Shown here: positions 24,885-32,998 of the stretch, piece after piece
How the letters are laid out: each line of letters starts with the position of its first letter
Numbering within the stretch: position 1 is the stretch's first letter
DNA from: Advenella sp048381675
GTDB lineage: Bacteria > Pseudomonadota > Gammaproteobacteria > Burkholderiales > Burkholderiaceae_B
Length of the DNA stretch: 64,000 nucleotides
Assembly: GCF_048381675.1 (NCBI RefSeq)
Contig: NZ_JBLWIS010000011.1
Coordinates: 34,437-98,436 of the forward strand
Reading direction: 5' to 3'
Translations under genes and position numbers: made by a program
The notes under the pieces: model-generated
What the model was told of the DNA's origin: nothing
The model's database searches: none
Seen by the model: only the letters and a program-made list of their open reading frames with translations

Positions 24885-26191
24885 ATTTAAATCCAATTAG
24901 GGTAGGGCTGCTTGGGTTCGGTGTTGTTGGTGGTGGCACTTATTCGGTGTTAACCCGTAACGCGGAAGAAATTGCCCGCCGGGCCGGTCGCGACATCGAG
25001 GTTGTGCGCGTGGCAACCCGTACGCCTTCCAAAGCGAAAGCCGTGTTTGGTGAAGCCTTGCCTGTTGATGATGATCTCATAGGCCTGGTTTCCGATCCCA
25101 GCATTGATATTGTGGTTGAATTGATCGGTGGTGATACCCTTGCGCGAGAGCTAGTCATGCAGGCCATTGCCAATGGCAAACATGTGGTAACGGCCAACAA
25201 GGCTTTGCTGGCCAAGCACGGCAACGAAATTTTTGCCGCAGCCAGCAAGAAGGGTGTCATGGTTGCCTTCGAGGCAGCTGTTGCAGGTGGGGTCCCCATC
25301 GTCAAGGCCATTCGTGAAGGCCTTACCGCCAACCGTATCCAGTGGGTGGCTGGCATTATCAATGGCACCACCAACTTTATCCTCAGTGAAATGCGCCAGC
25401 GTGGCCTGCCTTTCGAGACCGTTCTGTCAGAAGCACAGCGCCTGGGTTACGCCGAAGCCGATCCAACCTTTGATGTTGAAGGGGTTGATGCAGCGCATAA
25501 GCTTACTTTGCTGGCTTCTTTGGCGTTTGGGATTCGCATCCAGTTTGAGAAGGCCTACATCGAAGGTATTACCGCGCTTAAGCAAGAAGACATTACGCAT
25601 GCCGAGCGCCTTGGTTACCGTATCAAGTTGCTGGGTATTGCCAAACGTCGTCCCAATGGCATCGAGTTGCGGGTACATCCAACCCTGGTGCCTGCCAGTA
25701 AATTGATTGCTAATGTGGAAGGCGCCATGAACGCGGTGCTGGTCAAGGGTGATGCGATTGGCGAAACCCTGTACTACGGTGCTGGCGCCGGTGCTGAACC
25801 CACCGCATCTGCGGTGGTGGCCGATCTGGTTGATGTAACCCGCATGCATACGTCCGATCCCGAAAACCGGGTGCCGCATCTAGCTTTCCAGCCTGATGCG
25901 TTGGCTGATTTTGATATTCTTCCGATTAGCGAAATCAGGACATCTTACTATTTGCGCTTTACGGTTGAAGACCGTCCTGGTGTACTAGCTGATTTAACCC
26001 GAATCCTGGCAGACAAGTCCATCTCCATCAACTCCATGGTGCAGGAGCAAAAAGGAGCGGATAGTGCATCTATCATTATCCTGACGCATGAAGCGCGCGA
26101 AGGGGATGTGGTTAATGCCATTCGCCAGATTGAAAACCTTGGCTTTGTCCATTCATCTGTAACTCGTATCCGTTTGGAAAATCTATCATGA
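24881..26191 (+). CDS. hom: Homoserine dehydrogenase
   Basis: Hom reduces aspartate semialdehyde to homoserine, the branch point to threonine and methionine. The 436-residue protein has an N-terminal NAD(P)-binding fold (VGLLGFGVVGGGTYSVL), the catalytic domain (GIINGTTNFILSEM, GYAEADPTFDVEGVDAAHKL) and a C-terminal ACT domain (FTVEDRPGVLADLTRIL) that usually mediates threonine feedback. The start overlaps the alaC stop and its stop overlaps the thrC start, each by 4 bp, so translation is likely coupled across the three genes. Confidence 0.97.
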   Translation: MNLNPIRVGLLGFGVVGGGTYSVLTRNAEEIARRAGRDIEVVRVATRTPSKAKAVFGEALPVDDDLIGLVSDPSIDIVVELIGGDTLARELVMQAIANGKHVVTANKALLAKHGNEIFAAASKKGVMVAFEAAVAGGVPIVKAIREGLTANRIQWVAGIINGTTNFILSEMRQRGLPFETVLSEAQRLGYAEADPTFDVEGVDAAHKLTLLASLAFGIRIQFEKAYIEGITALKQEDITHAERLGYRIKLLGIAKRRPNGIELRVHPTLVPASKLIANVEGAMNAVLVKGDAIGETLYYGAGAGAEPTASAVVADLVDVTRMHTSDPENRVPHLAFQPDALADFDILPISEIRTSYYLRFTVEDRPGVLADLTRILADKSISINSMVQEQKGADSASIIILTHEAREGDVVNAIRQIENLGFVHSSVTRIRLENLS

Positions 26192-27597
26192 GATATGTTT
26201 CTACCCGTGGTGGGATGGCAGCCCTTCCTTTTTCTGAAATCCTGCTAGAGGGCCTGGCCCGTGATGGCGGTCTTGCCATACCCGAAAGCCTTCCCCAGGT
26301 TAGCCGTGAAATGCTGGCCTCCTGGCGCAGCCTTTCATATGCAGACCTGGCTACCCAGGTATTGAAGCTGTTTATTACAGATATTCCCGAAGCGGACTTG
26401 TCCAAGCTTACCCATGCGGCTTATAACGGGCAGGTATTTAACAGCGAAGCTATTGTACCGCTTAAGCCGCTTGGCAGTGGCCTGACTTTGGTTGGTCTTT
26501 CCGAAGGGCCAACGCTGGCATTCAAGGATATGGCCATGCAGTTTCTGGGGCAGGTGTTTGAATATGTCCTGGCTCGCAAAAATACCACCATCAATATCCT
26601 GGGGGCCACTTCGGGCGATACAGGTTCGGCTGCTGAATATGCCTTGCGTGGCAAGAAAGGCGTATCGGTCTTCATGCTGTCCCCTTATGGCCGCATGAGC
26701 GATTTTCAGCGTGCGCAAATGTACTCCTTGCAAGATGAAAACATTCACAACCTGTCTGTACATGGCGTGTTTGATGATTGCCAGGACATTGTCAAGGTAT
26801 TGGCCTCAGACCTCGAGTTCAAGGAAAAATATCATATTGGCGCCGTAAACTCCATTAACTGGGCACGTATTTCAGCCCAGGTGGTTTATTATTTTTGGGC
26901 TTGGCTGCGCGCTACCGGCACTGAAGACCAGCAAGTTTCTTTTGCCGTTCCTTCCGGTAACTTCGGCAATATTCTGTCTGGACATATTGCCCGCAGCATG
27001 GGTTTGCCAATTCGCCGTCTGGTTTTGGCTACAAATGAAAACAACGTATTGGAAGAGTTCTTCCGTACCGGTGTGTATAAACCCCGTTCTGCCGAACAAA
27101 CTTTTGCTACTTCCAGCCCGTCCATGGACATTTCCAAAGCCTCCAATTTTGAGCGCTTTGTTTATGATCTGGTTGGACAGGATGCCAGCAAAGTCAAGGG
27201 TTTGTGGGAGTCCCTTGAGCGCAATGGTTCATTCGACCTTAGCGAGCTTAAGCCATTGTTTGAAGAAAAGTTCGGTTTTGTCGGAGGGCAAAGTACGCAC
27301 GCCGATCGCTTGCAAACCATCAAAGCGGTTTATGAGCAGGAAAATGTACTTATCGACCCCCATACCGCTGATGCGGTAAAAGTTGCCCGCCAGTATCAGG
27401 AAGAGGGTATTCCGATGCTAGTGCTTGAAACCGCACTGCCTGCCAAGTTTAGTGAAACCATTGAAGAGGCCATTGGCCAGCCGGCACCGGTGCCCGCGCA
27501 TTTGAAAGGTTTGGCAGATTTGCCACAGAAAGTGACGGTCATGGACTGCAATGTTGAACAAGTGCGTTCCTATATTCAGGCGCACGTACAGTTGTAA
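26188..27597 (+). CDS. thrC: Threonine synthase
   Basis: ThrC converts O-phosphohomoserine to threonine with PLP. The 469-residue protein is of the long E. coli/yeast type: MRYVSTRGGMAALPFSEILLEGL at the start (here RYVSTRGG and PFSEILLEGLA), the PLP lysine in PTLAFKDMAMQFLG, then NILGATSGDTGSAAEYAL and SINWARISAQVVYYFWAW. It closes the alaC-hom-thrC operon. The homoserine kinase gene thrB is not in the window, as is usual in Burkholderiales where it sits elsewhere. A UUCG-loop hairpin follows. Confidence 0.97.
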   Translation: MRYVSTRGGMAALPFSEILLEGLARDGGLAIPESLPQVSREMLASWRSLSYADLATQVLKLFITDIPEADLSKLTHAAYNGQVFNSEAIVPLKPLGSGLTLVGLSEGPTLAFKDMAMQFLGQVFEYVLARKNTTINILGATSGDTGSAAEYALRGKKGVSVFMLSPYGRMSDFQRAQMYSLQDENIHNLSVHGVFDDCQDIVKVLASDLEFKEKYHIGAVNSINWARISAQVVYYFWAWLRATGTEDQQVSFAVPSGNFGNILSGHIARSMGLPIRRLVLATNENNVLEEFFRTGVYKPRSAEQTFATSSPSMDISKASNFERFVYDLVGQDASKVKGLWESLERNGSFDLSELKPLFEEKFGFVGGQSTHADRLQTIKAVYEQENVLIDPHTADAVKVARQYQEEGIPMLVLETALPAKFSETIEEAIGQPAPVPAHLKGLADLPQKVTVMDCNVEQVRSYIQAHVQL

Positions 27598-27606
27598 GGC
27601 ATGTTT

Positions 27607-27628
27607 CAGGGGCACTTCGGTGCCCCTG
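27607..27628 (+). terminator. Terminator hairpin after thrC
   Basis: CAGGGGCAC (27607-27615) pairs with GTGCCCCTG (27620-27628) around a TTCG tetraloop, 10 bp after the thrC stop. The T tail is weak, so termination may be partial or rho-assisted. Confidence 0.65.
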
Positions 27629-27685
27629 TTCATATTGGGTTGCGCATGCGTGTATACGTTTTTTAATTAATGACACACTCCCTCC

Positions 27686-28069
27686 ATGATTCTTTTTACC
27701 CCAGGTAATTTTCTTGCGGTAGCCACCGGTGCGGCCCTTGGGGCCATTTTGCGCTGGGTGCTTGGGATTGCCTTTAATCAGGCGTCCTGGCCTTGGGGAA
27801 CCTTGTTGGCTAATTGTCTGGGCGGGTTGTTAATTGGCATGCTGATTGGTTTTTTTTCCATTAACGAGCACACGCCTGTATGGCTAAGGTTGTTTCTGGT
27901 TACCGGGTTCTTGGGCGGATTAACTACCTTTTCCACTTTTTCGGCAGAAACCCTGCAGTTTTTTCTCAAAGGGCAATGGTTGTGGGCGGGTGCCTATATA
28001 GGTATCAGCCTGACAAGCACTTTGCTACTGACGGTGGCCGGGATGTGGCTGATTCAGCAATTCAAATAA
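27686..28069 (+). CDS. crcB: Fluoride channel CrcB (Fluc)
   Basis: CrcB is a dimeric inner-membrane channel that lets fluoride leave the cell. The 127-residue protein has four hydrophobic segments and the family motifs GAALGAILRW near the N-terminus, GTLLANCLGGLLIG with the conserved Asn, and GGLTTFSTFSAE, whose Thr/Phe residues line the fluoride path. I looked for a fluoride riboswitch in the 88 bp before it and saw none. It is separated from thrC by a hairpin and from nnrS by an intergenic operator. Confidence 0.94.
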   Translation: MILFTPGNFLAVATGAALGAILRWVLGIAFNQASWPWGTLLANCLGGLLIGMLIGFFSINEHTPVWLRLFLVTGFLGGLTTFSTFSAETLQFFLKGQWLWAGAYIGISLTSTLLLTVAGMWLIQQFK

Positions 28070-28111
28070 GCATTTATTGGTTTTTCCTATGATGGGCATA
28101 GATTTTATCTT

Positions 28112-28138
28112 ATAAGATATATATAATGTGTATCTTAT
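28112..28138 (+). promoter_or_regulatory. NsrR-type operator overlapping the nnrS -10 box
   Basis: AAGATATATAT (28114-28124) and ATGTGTATCTT (28126-28136) form an 11-1-11 inverted repeat with the spacing and end bases of known NsrR boxes; the symmetry extends to 28112-28138. A perfect TATAAT (28122-28127) lies inside, as expected for a repressor-controlled promoter. An extra ATCTT half at 28107-28111 makes a second, overlapping palindrome ATCTTATAAGAT (28107-28118). The -35 region is poor. Confidence 0.8.
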
Positions 28139-28171
28139 AGAGTGATGATAAAGCCAATAAAAGGTCAATAT

Positions 28172-29416
28172 ATGAGTACGCTTATTTCCATTTCCCCGCC
28201 TAGCAGCAAGAAAAAACCTGAAACCAGGATGACTGCCTTTCTGTCGTTGGGGTTCAGGCCGTTATATATTGCCGGTGCAGCCTGGGCGCTAATCTCCATT
28301 TTACTGTGGGTTTTTACACCGCAATTCTTGCAGGGCAGTTTGAATGGGGTTTGGTGGCATGCCCATGAAATGCTTTGGGCCTTTGTGGGTACCATTGCCG
28401 TTGCCTTTTTGCTAACGGCCAGTGCAACCTGGACCGGTTCCAATCCGATTAAAGGCATACCGTTGGCCATCTTAAGCCTTACCTGGCTAATTGCCCGCAT
28501 TGCTTTTCTTGTGCCAGGCGACAGTATGTTCTTTACGGGCATGTTGTATGAGTTTTCGTTTTATCTGGTGTCGGCAATTTGCCTGTCCAGGGTTATCCTG
28601 AAGGCCAAAAGCAAACGAAATTATGTCTTGCCTTGGGCCGTGCTGGGTTTGGGAATTATGGATCTGGTGTTCCTGATTACTTATCATCAGGACAAGTTTG
28701 ATACATTAATGTCCTTTTTTGAGGTCGGCATTCTGTTCATGGTGCTGATTGCACTGTTAATTGCCCGCCGGGTTGTGCCATTTTTTGCCACCCGTAAAAT
28801 CCAGGGACTGCAGATTCCCATGCATACCCGTTCTGGTTTGTATCAACTGATTGCCTGTGGGATTGCCATCTTCTTTGGTTTGCTATCCCTGCCCAAAATA
28901 ATGGCGCTGTTTATTGGTATTGCCGGAGTGATTGCGATTGTTCAGGTTATCCAGTGGAAGCCTGCCAAGGTCTTGGGTGAGCCACTGCTTTGGGTATTGT
29001 ATCTGGCTTATTTCTTTCTGGGCCTGGGCCTGGTTTTGGGTGCGCTGTATTTTGCGGGCGTCCGTCCTTCCATTATGGTTCGACCAGCCACTTATATCCA
29101 CGTAATCGGCATGGGTGGTTTTTCTATCATGATTATCGGGATGCTTACCCGCACGGCTTTAGGCCATACCGGTAATCCCTTGAAAGCAAGCCGTTTAATG
29201 GTTGCCAGTTATGTATTGGTACTGGTCGCCACAATTAGCCGCCTGGCTGCCCTGTATCCTTCAGTGTATACCCAGCCCCTGTTACATTTGGCTGGCCTTG
29301 CCTGGATCCTGGCATTTGCTTTCTACCTTTGGCAGTTTGTTCCCCTGCTGACCCGTCCTCGTGCAGACCAGGCTTTTGATAAAGGTGGCCTGATCAAGCC
29401 CATGGAGAAGAAATGA
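28172..29416 (+). CDS. nnrS: NnrS family membrane heme-copper protein
   Basis: NnrS is an integral membrane protein that protects cells during nitric oxide stress. I chose ATG 28172 because AAAGG lies about 8 bp upstream; the earlier GTG/ATG at 28142-28145 sits close to the operator. The 414-residue product has about 12 hydrophobic segments and the family motifs FRPLYIAGAAW, WWHAHEMLWAF (histidines expected to bind heme) and RTALGHTGNPL. The final codons overlap nsrR by 4 bp (ATGA). With the operator upstream this forms a small autoregulated nitric oxide response unit. Confidence 0.94.
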   Translation: MSTLISISPPSSKKKPETRMTAFLSLGFRPLYIAGAAWALISILLWVFTPQFLQGSLNGVWWHAHEMLWAFVGTIAVAFLLTASATWTGSNPIKGIPLAILSLTWLIARIAFLVPGDSMFFTGMLYEFSFYLVSAICLSRVILKAKSKRNYVLPWAVLGLGIMDLVFLITYHQDKFDTLMSFFEVGILFMVLIALLIARRVVPFFATRKIQGLQIPMHTRSGLYQLIACGIAIFFGLLSLPKIMALFIGIAGVIAIVQVIQWKPAKVLGEPLLWVLYLAYFFLGLGLVLGALYFAGVRPSIMVRPATYIHVIGMGGFSIMIIGMLTRTALGHTGNPLKASRLMVASYVLVLVATISRLAALYPSVYTQPLLHLAGLAWILAFAFYLWQFVPLLTRPRADQAFDKGGLIKPMEKK

Positions 29417-29862
29417 GACTGACGGTCAGAACAGACTACGCTTTCAGGATGCTTTTGTATTTGGCCGTGCATTCTGACAGGCTTTGTACCATCAAGGAAA
29501 TTGCCGATGCCTATCATATTTCAGAGCCGCACCTGATGAAAATTACCCATCAGTTAGGTCAGCTGGAATGGATTGAAACGATAAGGGGAAAGGGTGGTGG
29601 CATGAAGCTGGCTAAAAAACCGGAAGAAATTTGCCTGGCAGAAGTGGTTAAAACCGTCGAACCCGATTTTCATTTGGTGGAATGCTTTAGCAGCGACAAC
29701 ACTTGTAGCATTGGCGCTTACTGCGGCTTGACTGGCATTATGCATGAAGCACTGGATGCATTTATTAGCTGTTTTGCCAAATATACCCTGGCTGATATCC
29801 TGAAGTCCGGAATGCCGTCATCTGACGATTCACTGGAAAAAATCGTCAATTTCATGAAGTAA
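29413..29862 (+). CDS. nsrR: Nitric oxide-sensing repressor NsrR (Rrf2 family)
   Basis: NsrR holds an iron-sulfur cluster that reacts with nitric oxide, releasing repression of detoxification genes. The 149-residue protein has an N-terminal winged helix (RLTVRTDYAFRMLLYLA, ISEPHLMKITHQLGQLEWI, RGKGGGMKLAK) and three cluster cysteines C91, C98 and C104. E. coli NsrR has a C-x4-C-x5-C pattern; here it is C-x6-C-x5-C, within the variation of Rrf2 proteins. KYTLADIL near the C-terminus matches NsrR rather than IscR. It overlaps nnrS by 4 bp and its 3' end overlaps the converging hpnE by 11 bp. Confidence 0.9.
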   Translation: MRLTVRTDYAFRMLLYLAVHSDRLCTIKEIADAYHISEPHLMKITHQLGQLEWIETIRGKGGGMKLAKKPEEICLAEVVKTVEPDFHLVECFSSDNTCSIGAYCGLTGIMHEALDAFISCFAKYTLADILKSGMPSSDDSLEKIVNFMK

Positions 29863-31198
29863 GATGTTTTACCAAAAGCCGGGCAGCTTCTTGCCCGCTT
29901 TTGACGGCGCCCTCAAGCACGCCGGGGAAGCCGGTATCTGTCCAGTCGCCTGCCAGATAAATGCCTGGCCAGACAGTTTCGTTAGGCAATCTGTGCAGAC
30001 CCGGTTCGGCGCTGAAGGTTGCCCGTTTCTCGGTAATCAGTTCCCATCCGGTAATGGCAGGCAATGGCGTGTTGTCAGGGGCCTGCCTTGCAAGCTGCTC
30101 AATGACGAGCTGGATAATTTCGTGTTTGTCTGTTGCCAGCCAGTCACTGGCCTGGCTGATAACAATTGTTATTTCGGGGCGGCCGCTGTTTGGGTTGGCC
30201 ATGAATCGCGAACGCATAAACAGCCATTGTCCAGGGTCTTGCCGTGGGGCTTCTGTTTTCAGCAGATAAAGCGGAAGGGTCAAATCCCAGTTTTTTTCCA
30301 GCTCAAGGGTAATCGTCATGATTGGATTAAAGTCGAATTGCCGCAGGGCATCTATGAAATCAGCCTGTTTTTCACTATCTGGCAGGCAGCTTATGATTTT
30401 GGCGCATTGATCGGCTGGCGTAGCCAGGATCACGCCCTCAACGTCAACATTATCTATTTGGTAGCCGCGAGCCGTTATTTGCAGTGATTGTATGCTTTTT
30501 CCATAGTGAATTTTAATGTCATGGCTTAGTTTTTCTGCCCATAAGGTGCTTAGGTCAACCCGGGGTATCAGGAAATCGGATGCCTGTTTGCCTGCATCGG
30601 TACTGTGTTGCAAGACGCTGGCAAACAGTTGCATGCTGGCTTTGCCGGTTGCCGTATTAAGGGTGGCCAGGCAAAGTGGTTCCCAGAACACCTGGCAAAG
30701 AAAAGGGGTTTGCTTTTGCTGTTTGAGCCAGTTGGCAACGGTTTGTGACCGGGAGACTTGCCATTTTTGCTTTTTAAGGGTGGCCAGTGCACGGATCAGG
30801 CGGAATTTGTCTGGCAATCGCAGGCCTTTGGCGCATAGCAAGGCATGAAGAAAATCAAAGGGGGCTGGCAAAGCGGGCTTGATGCGGATCCTGAAATCCT
30901 GTTTCAAGGTTGAAATATCAAGGGCTTGCCTTAGAAAATGCTCTTTTTCATCCAGGCCCAATGTCTTCATGAGCTGAAGGGTCTGGGTATAGGCGCCAAT
31001 TAGCAGGTGCTGCCCGTTATCAATGATCCTGTCCAGTTTACGGGAATGCACCTTACGGGCACGACCGCCCAGGGTGTGCGATTGTTCAAATACATGAACC
31101 TCGATGTTTTTTTGATGCAAGGCATGGGCGGCAGCCAAGCCTGCCCATCCACCACCAATAACGGCTACGCGTTTTTTTTTCAGGGCATTAGGTGGCAT
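29852..31198 (-). CDS. hpnE: Hydroxysqualene dehydroxylase HpnE
   Basis: HpnE is an FAD-dependent enzyme that reduces hydroxysqualene to squalene, the last of three steps from farnesyl diphosphate. I chose ATG 31198 (448 residues), which overlaps hpnD by 11 bp; GTG 31228 would add 10 residues. The N-terminus has the dinucleotide fold RVAVIGGGWAGLAAAHAL, followed by HTLGGRARKV and DNGQHLLIGAYTQTL, typical of amine-oxidase/phytoene-desaturase-like flavoproteins and of HpnE in particular. The C-terminus has GIYLAGDWTDTGFPGVLEGAVKSG, given here as YLAGDWTDTGFPG, another FAD contact. It is the third gene of hpnC-hpnD-hpnE. Confidence 0.92.
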   Translation of the reverse strand: MPPNALKKKRVAVIGGGWAGLAAAHALHQKNIEVHVFEQSHTLGGRARKVHSRKLDRIIDNGQHLLIGAYTQTLQLMKTLGLDEKEHFLRQALDISTLKQDFRIRIKPALPAPFDFLHALLCAKGLRLPDKFRLIRALATLKKQKWQVSRSQTVANWLKQQKQTPFLCQVFWEPLCLATLNTATGKASMQLFASVLQHSTDAGKQASDFLIPRVDLSTLWAEKLSHDIKIHYGKSIQSLQITARGYQIDNVDVEGVILATPADQCAKIISCLPDSEKQADFIDALRQFDFNPIMTITLELEKNWDLTLPLYLLKTEAPRQDPGQWLFMRSRFMANPNSGRPEITIVISQASDWLATDKHEIIQLVIEQLARQAPDNTPLPAITGWELITEKRATFSAEPGLHRLPNETVWPGIYLAGDWTDTGFPGVLEGAVKSGQEAARLLVKHLTS

Positions 31199-32057
31199 TA
31201 CGCATGTCACGGCTAAATTTCTTGCCACCGCTTACCCATACTTTCCAGGCAATAAAAAATTTCCTGATCGGGGTCAGGCTGATGCGCTGGTCCAGGATGT
31301 TCCATTCTTCATGCTCTATTTCTTTGAGTAGGGCGTGGTAAATGGCGGCCATCATGATGCCGGGCCGTTGTGAGCGGCGGTCTTCTTCGGGCAACAGCTC
31401 AAAGGCTTCTTTATAAAGCTGACGGGCACGATCGGTTTCAAAGGCCATCAATTTTTTGAAGTTTTCATTGTAATTGCTGTTCATGATATCGGCCGCCTTG
31501 ACGTCAAAGGCCTGCAGGTCTTCAATCGGCAGATAGATACGTCCTCGACGGGCATCATCGCCTATATCACGGATAATATTGGTCATTTGCAAGGCTAGGC
31601 CCAGCTTTTCAGCATATTGCAGGGTTTCGGGCTGGCTAAAACCAAAGACCCGGGCCGACAGCAGGCCAACCGCACTGGCTACATGCCAGCAATATTTTTT
31701 CAGTCCTGCCCAGTCCAGGTAGCGGCTTTGGTCAAGATCCATTTCCATGCCATCAATAATGGCCTGGAAATATTCTTGCTCCAGCTTGAAGGGAGTAATA
31801 TGCGGTGCGAGGGCCTTGCTAACGGGATGTTCCGGTTTGCCTTTGTAAAGATTGGCAATTTCGTTGCGCCACCAGCCCAGCTTGACGCGGGCCAATGATG
31901 GGTCAGAACACTCATCGACAACATCATCCACTTCCCGGCAGAAGGCATAAACGGCGGTAATGGCACGTCTGGGTTCAGGTTGCAGATACAGGAATGAATA
32001 ATAAAAACTGGATCCGCTTTTGTTGGTTTTATCCTGGCAGTATTCGTCTGGTGTCAT
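31188..32057 (-). CDS. hpnD: Presqualene diphosphate synthase HpnD
   Basis: HpnD joins two farnesyl diphosphates head to head to give presqualene diphosphate. The 289-residue protein belongs to the squalene/phytoene synthase family. The first aspartate-rich motif is AFCREVDDVVDE (near 40-51) and the second is QMTNIIRDIGDDARRGRIYLP (here NIIRDIGDD and RRGRIYLP). A central LEQEYFQAIIDGMEMDL is also typical. It starts 4 bp after hpnC and overlaps hpnE by 11 bp. Its substrate comes from IspA, encoded at 13.6 kb. Confidence 0.94.
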   Translation of the reverse strand: MTPDEYCQDKTNKSGSSFYYSFLYLQPEPRRAITAVYAFCREVDDVVDECSDPSLARVKLGWWRNEIANLYKGKPEHPVSKALAPHITPFKLEQEYFQAIIDGMEMDLDQSRYLDWAGLKKYCWHVASAVGLLSARVFGFSQPETLQYAEKLGLALQMTNIIRDIGDDARRGRIYLPIEDLQAFDVKAADIMNSNYNENFKKLMAFETDRARQLYKEAFELLPEEDRRSQRPGIMMAAIYHALLKEIEHEEWNILDQRISLTPIRKFFIAWKVWVSGGKKFSRDMRNAT

Positions 32058-32061
32058 GGTG

Positions 32062-32898
32062 TTATGAGTGAGTTAAGGCGCGCCATGCAATAATGGCCCA
32101 ATCAGGTTTGTTCAATACGGGTCGCTGGTTGAAAACGTCATAGTGGACATTTTCGATTTTTTCCAGGGTGCGCAAGCCACCCTGAATGATCATGCGCATT
32201 TCCCAAGCCAGGCGTCCACGCAGGTTCTTGGTCAGCGGTGCGCCGGCAAGCATCATTGTACGGGTAAATTCGATTTGTTCCTGCATTAATCCGATCCACT
32301 CAAGGGTTATCTTTTGCCGGGCCTGGCTTTGAACATCGATGTTGCGCTTTTGCAGACTGTCTTGGGGTAAGTAAATCCGGTTTTTGTTCAGGTCAATGGC
32401 AATATCCTGCCAGAAATTGACCAGTTGCAAGGCCGTGCAGATGTGGTTGGAAAAAACAATGTTTTCCTCACTGACAGCCTGGTAAATATGCAGCATTAAC
32501 AGACCTACGGGATTGGCTGAAAACCGGCAGTATGCAATCAGTGCGTCACGATTTGCAAATGGCGTGAAGCGGACATCAGATTCAAAGGCTGTTAGCAAAT
32601 CCTGAAAGGCGGATATGGGCAAATTGAATTGCTGGATGGTTTTTGCCAGGGGTGTAAACACGTGGTTCAAGGCCGGCGAGCCAAAATCACCATGGTTTGT
32701 AGAGGCCTGTTGTATTTTGCCTAATGCATTCCTGTAGGCTTGAAGTTTTTCCAGGCGTACCGACGTTGGCAAGTTTCCTTCATCGGCAATGTCATCCGCG
32801 CTTCTTGCAAATGCATAAACCGCATGAATGGCCGGTCTTAACGTTGCCGGGATAAGTATCGAAGCAACCGGAAAGTTTTCGTAATGGTCGACAGACAT
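32062..32898 (-). CDS. hpnC: Hydroxysqualene synthase HpnC
   Basis: HpnC turns presqualene diphosphate into hydroxysqualene. The 278-residue protein is a squalene/phytoene synthase homologue with the first motif AFARSADDIADEGN (near 28-41) and the second LVNFWQDIAIDLNKNRIYLP (here NFWQDIAIDL and NKNRIYLP). It begins MSVDHYENFPVASILIP, a characteristic HpnC start. It is the first gene of the hpnC-D-E operon and is divergent from alr across 100 bp. Squalene-hopene cyclase is not in the window. Confidence 0.94.
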   Translation of the reverse strand: MSVDHYENFPVASILIPATLRPAIHAVYAFARSADDIADEGNLPTSVRLEKLQAYRNALGKIQQASTNHGDFGSPALNHVFTPLAKTIQQFNLPISAFQDLLTAFESDVRFTPFANRDALIAYCRFSANPVGLLMLHIYQAVSEENIVFSNHICTALQLVNFWQDIAIDLNKNRIYLPQDSLQKRNIDVQSQARQKITLEWIGLMQEQIEFTRTMMLAGAPLTKNLRGRLAWEMRMIIQGGLRTLEKIENVHYDVFNQRPVLNKPDWAIIAWRALTHS

Positions 32899-32998
32899 GC
32901 AGGGACTCGTAAAATTAATTGCACAGGGGTGATTATAAGCGGCAGGAGTGATTATAATTTAAGGCTGGTTGCTGTATTTTTAAACTGGAGTAACGCAA

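Noticed and set aside
27600..27685. Possible fluoride riboswitch before crcB
   Set aside because: The 86 bp hold only the thrC hairpin and a T/A-rich run; the riboswitch's conserved core and pseudoknot elements are not visible.
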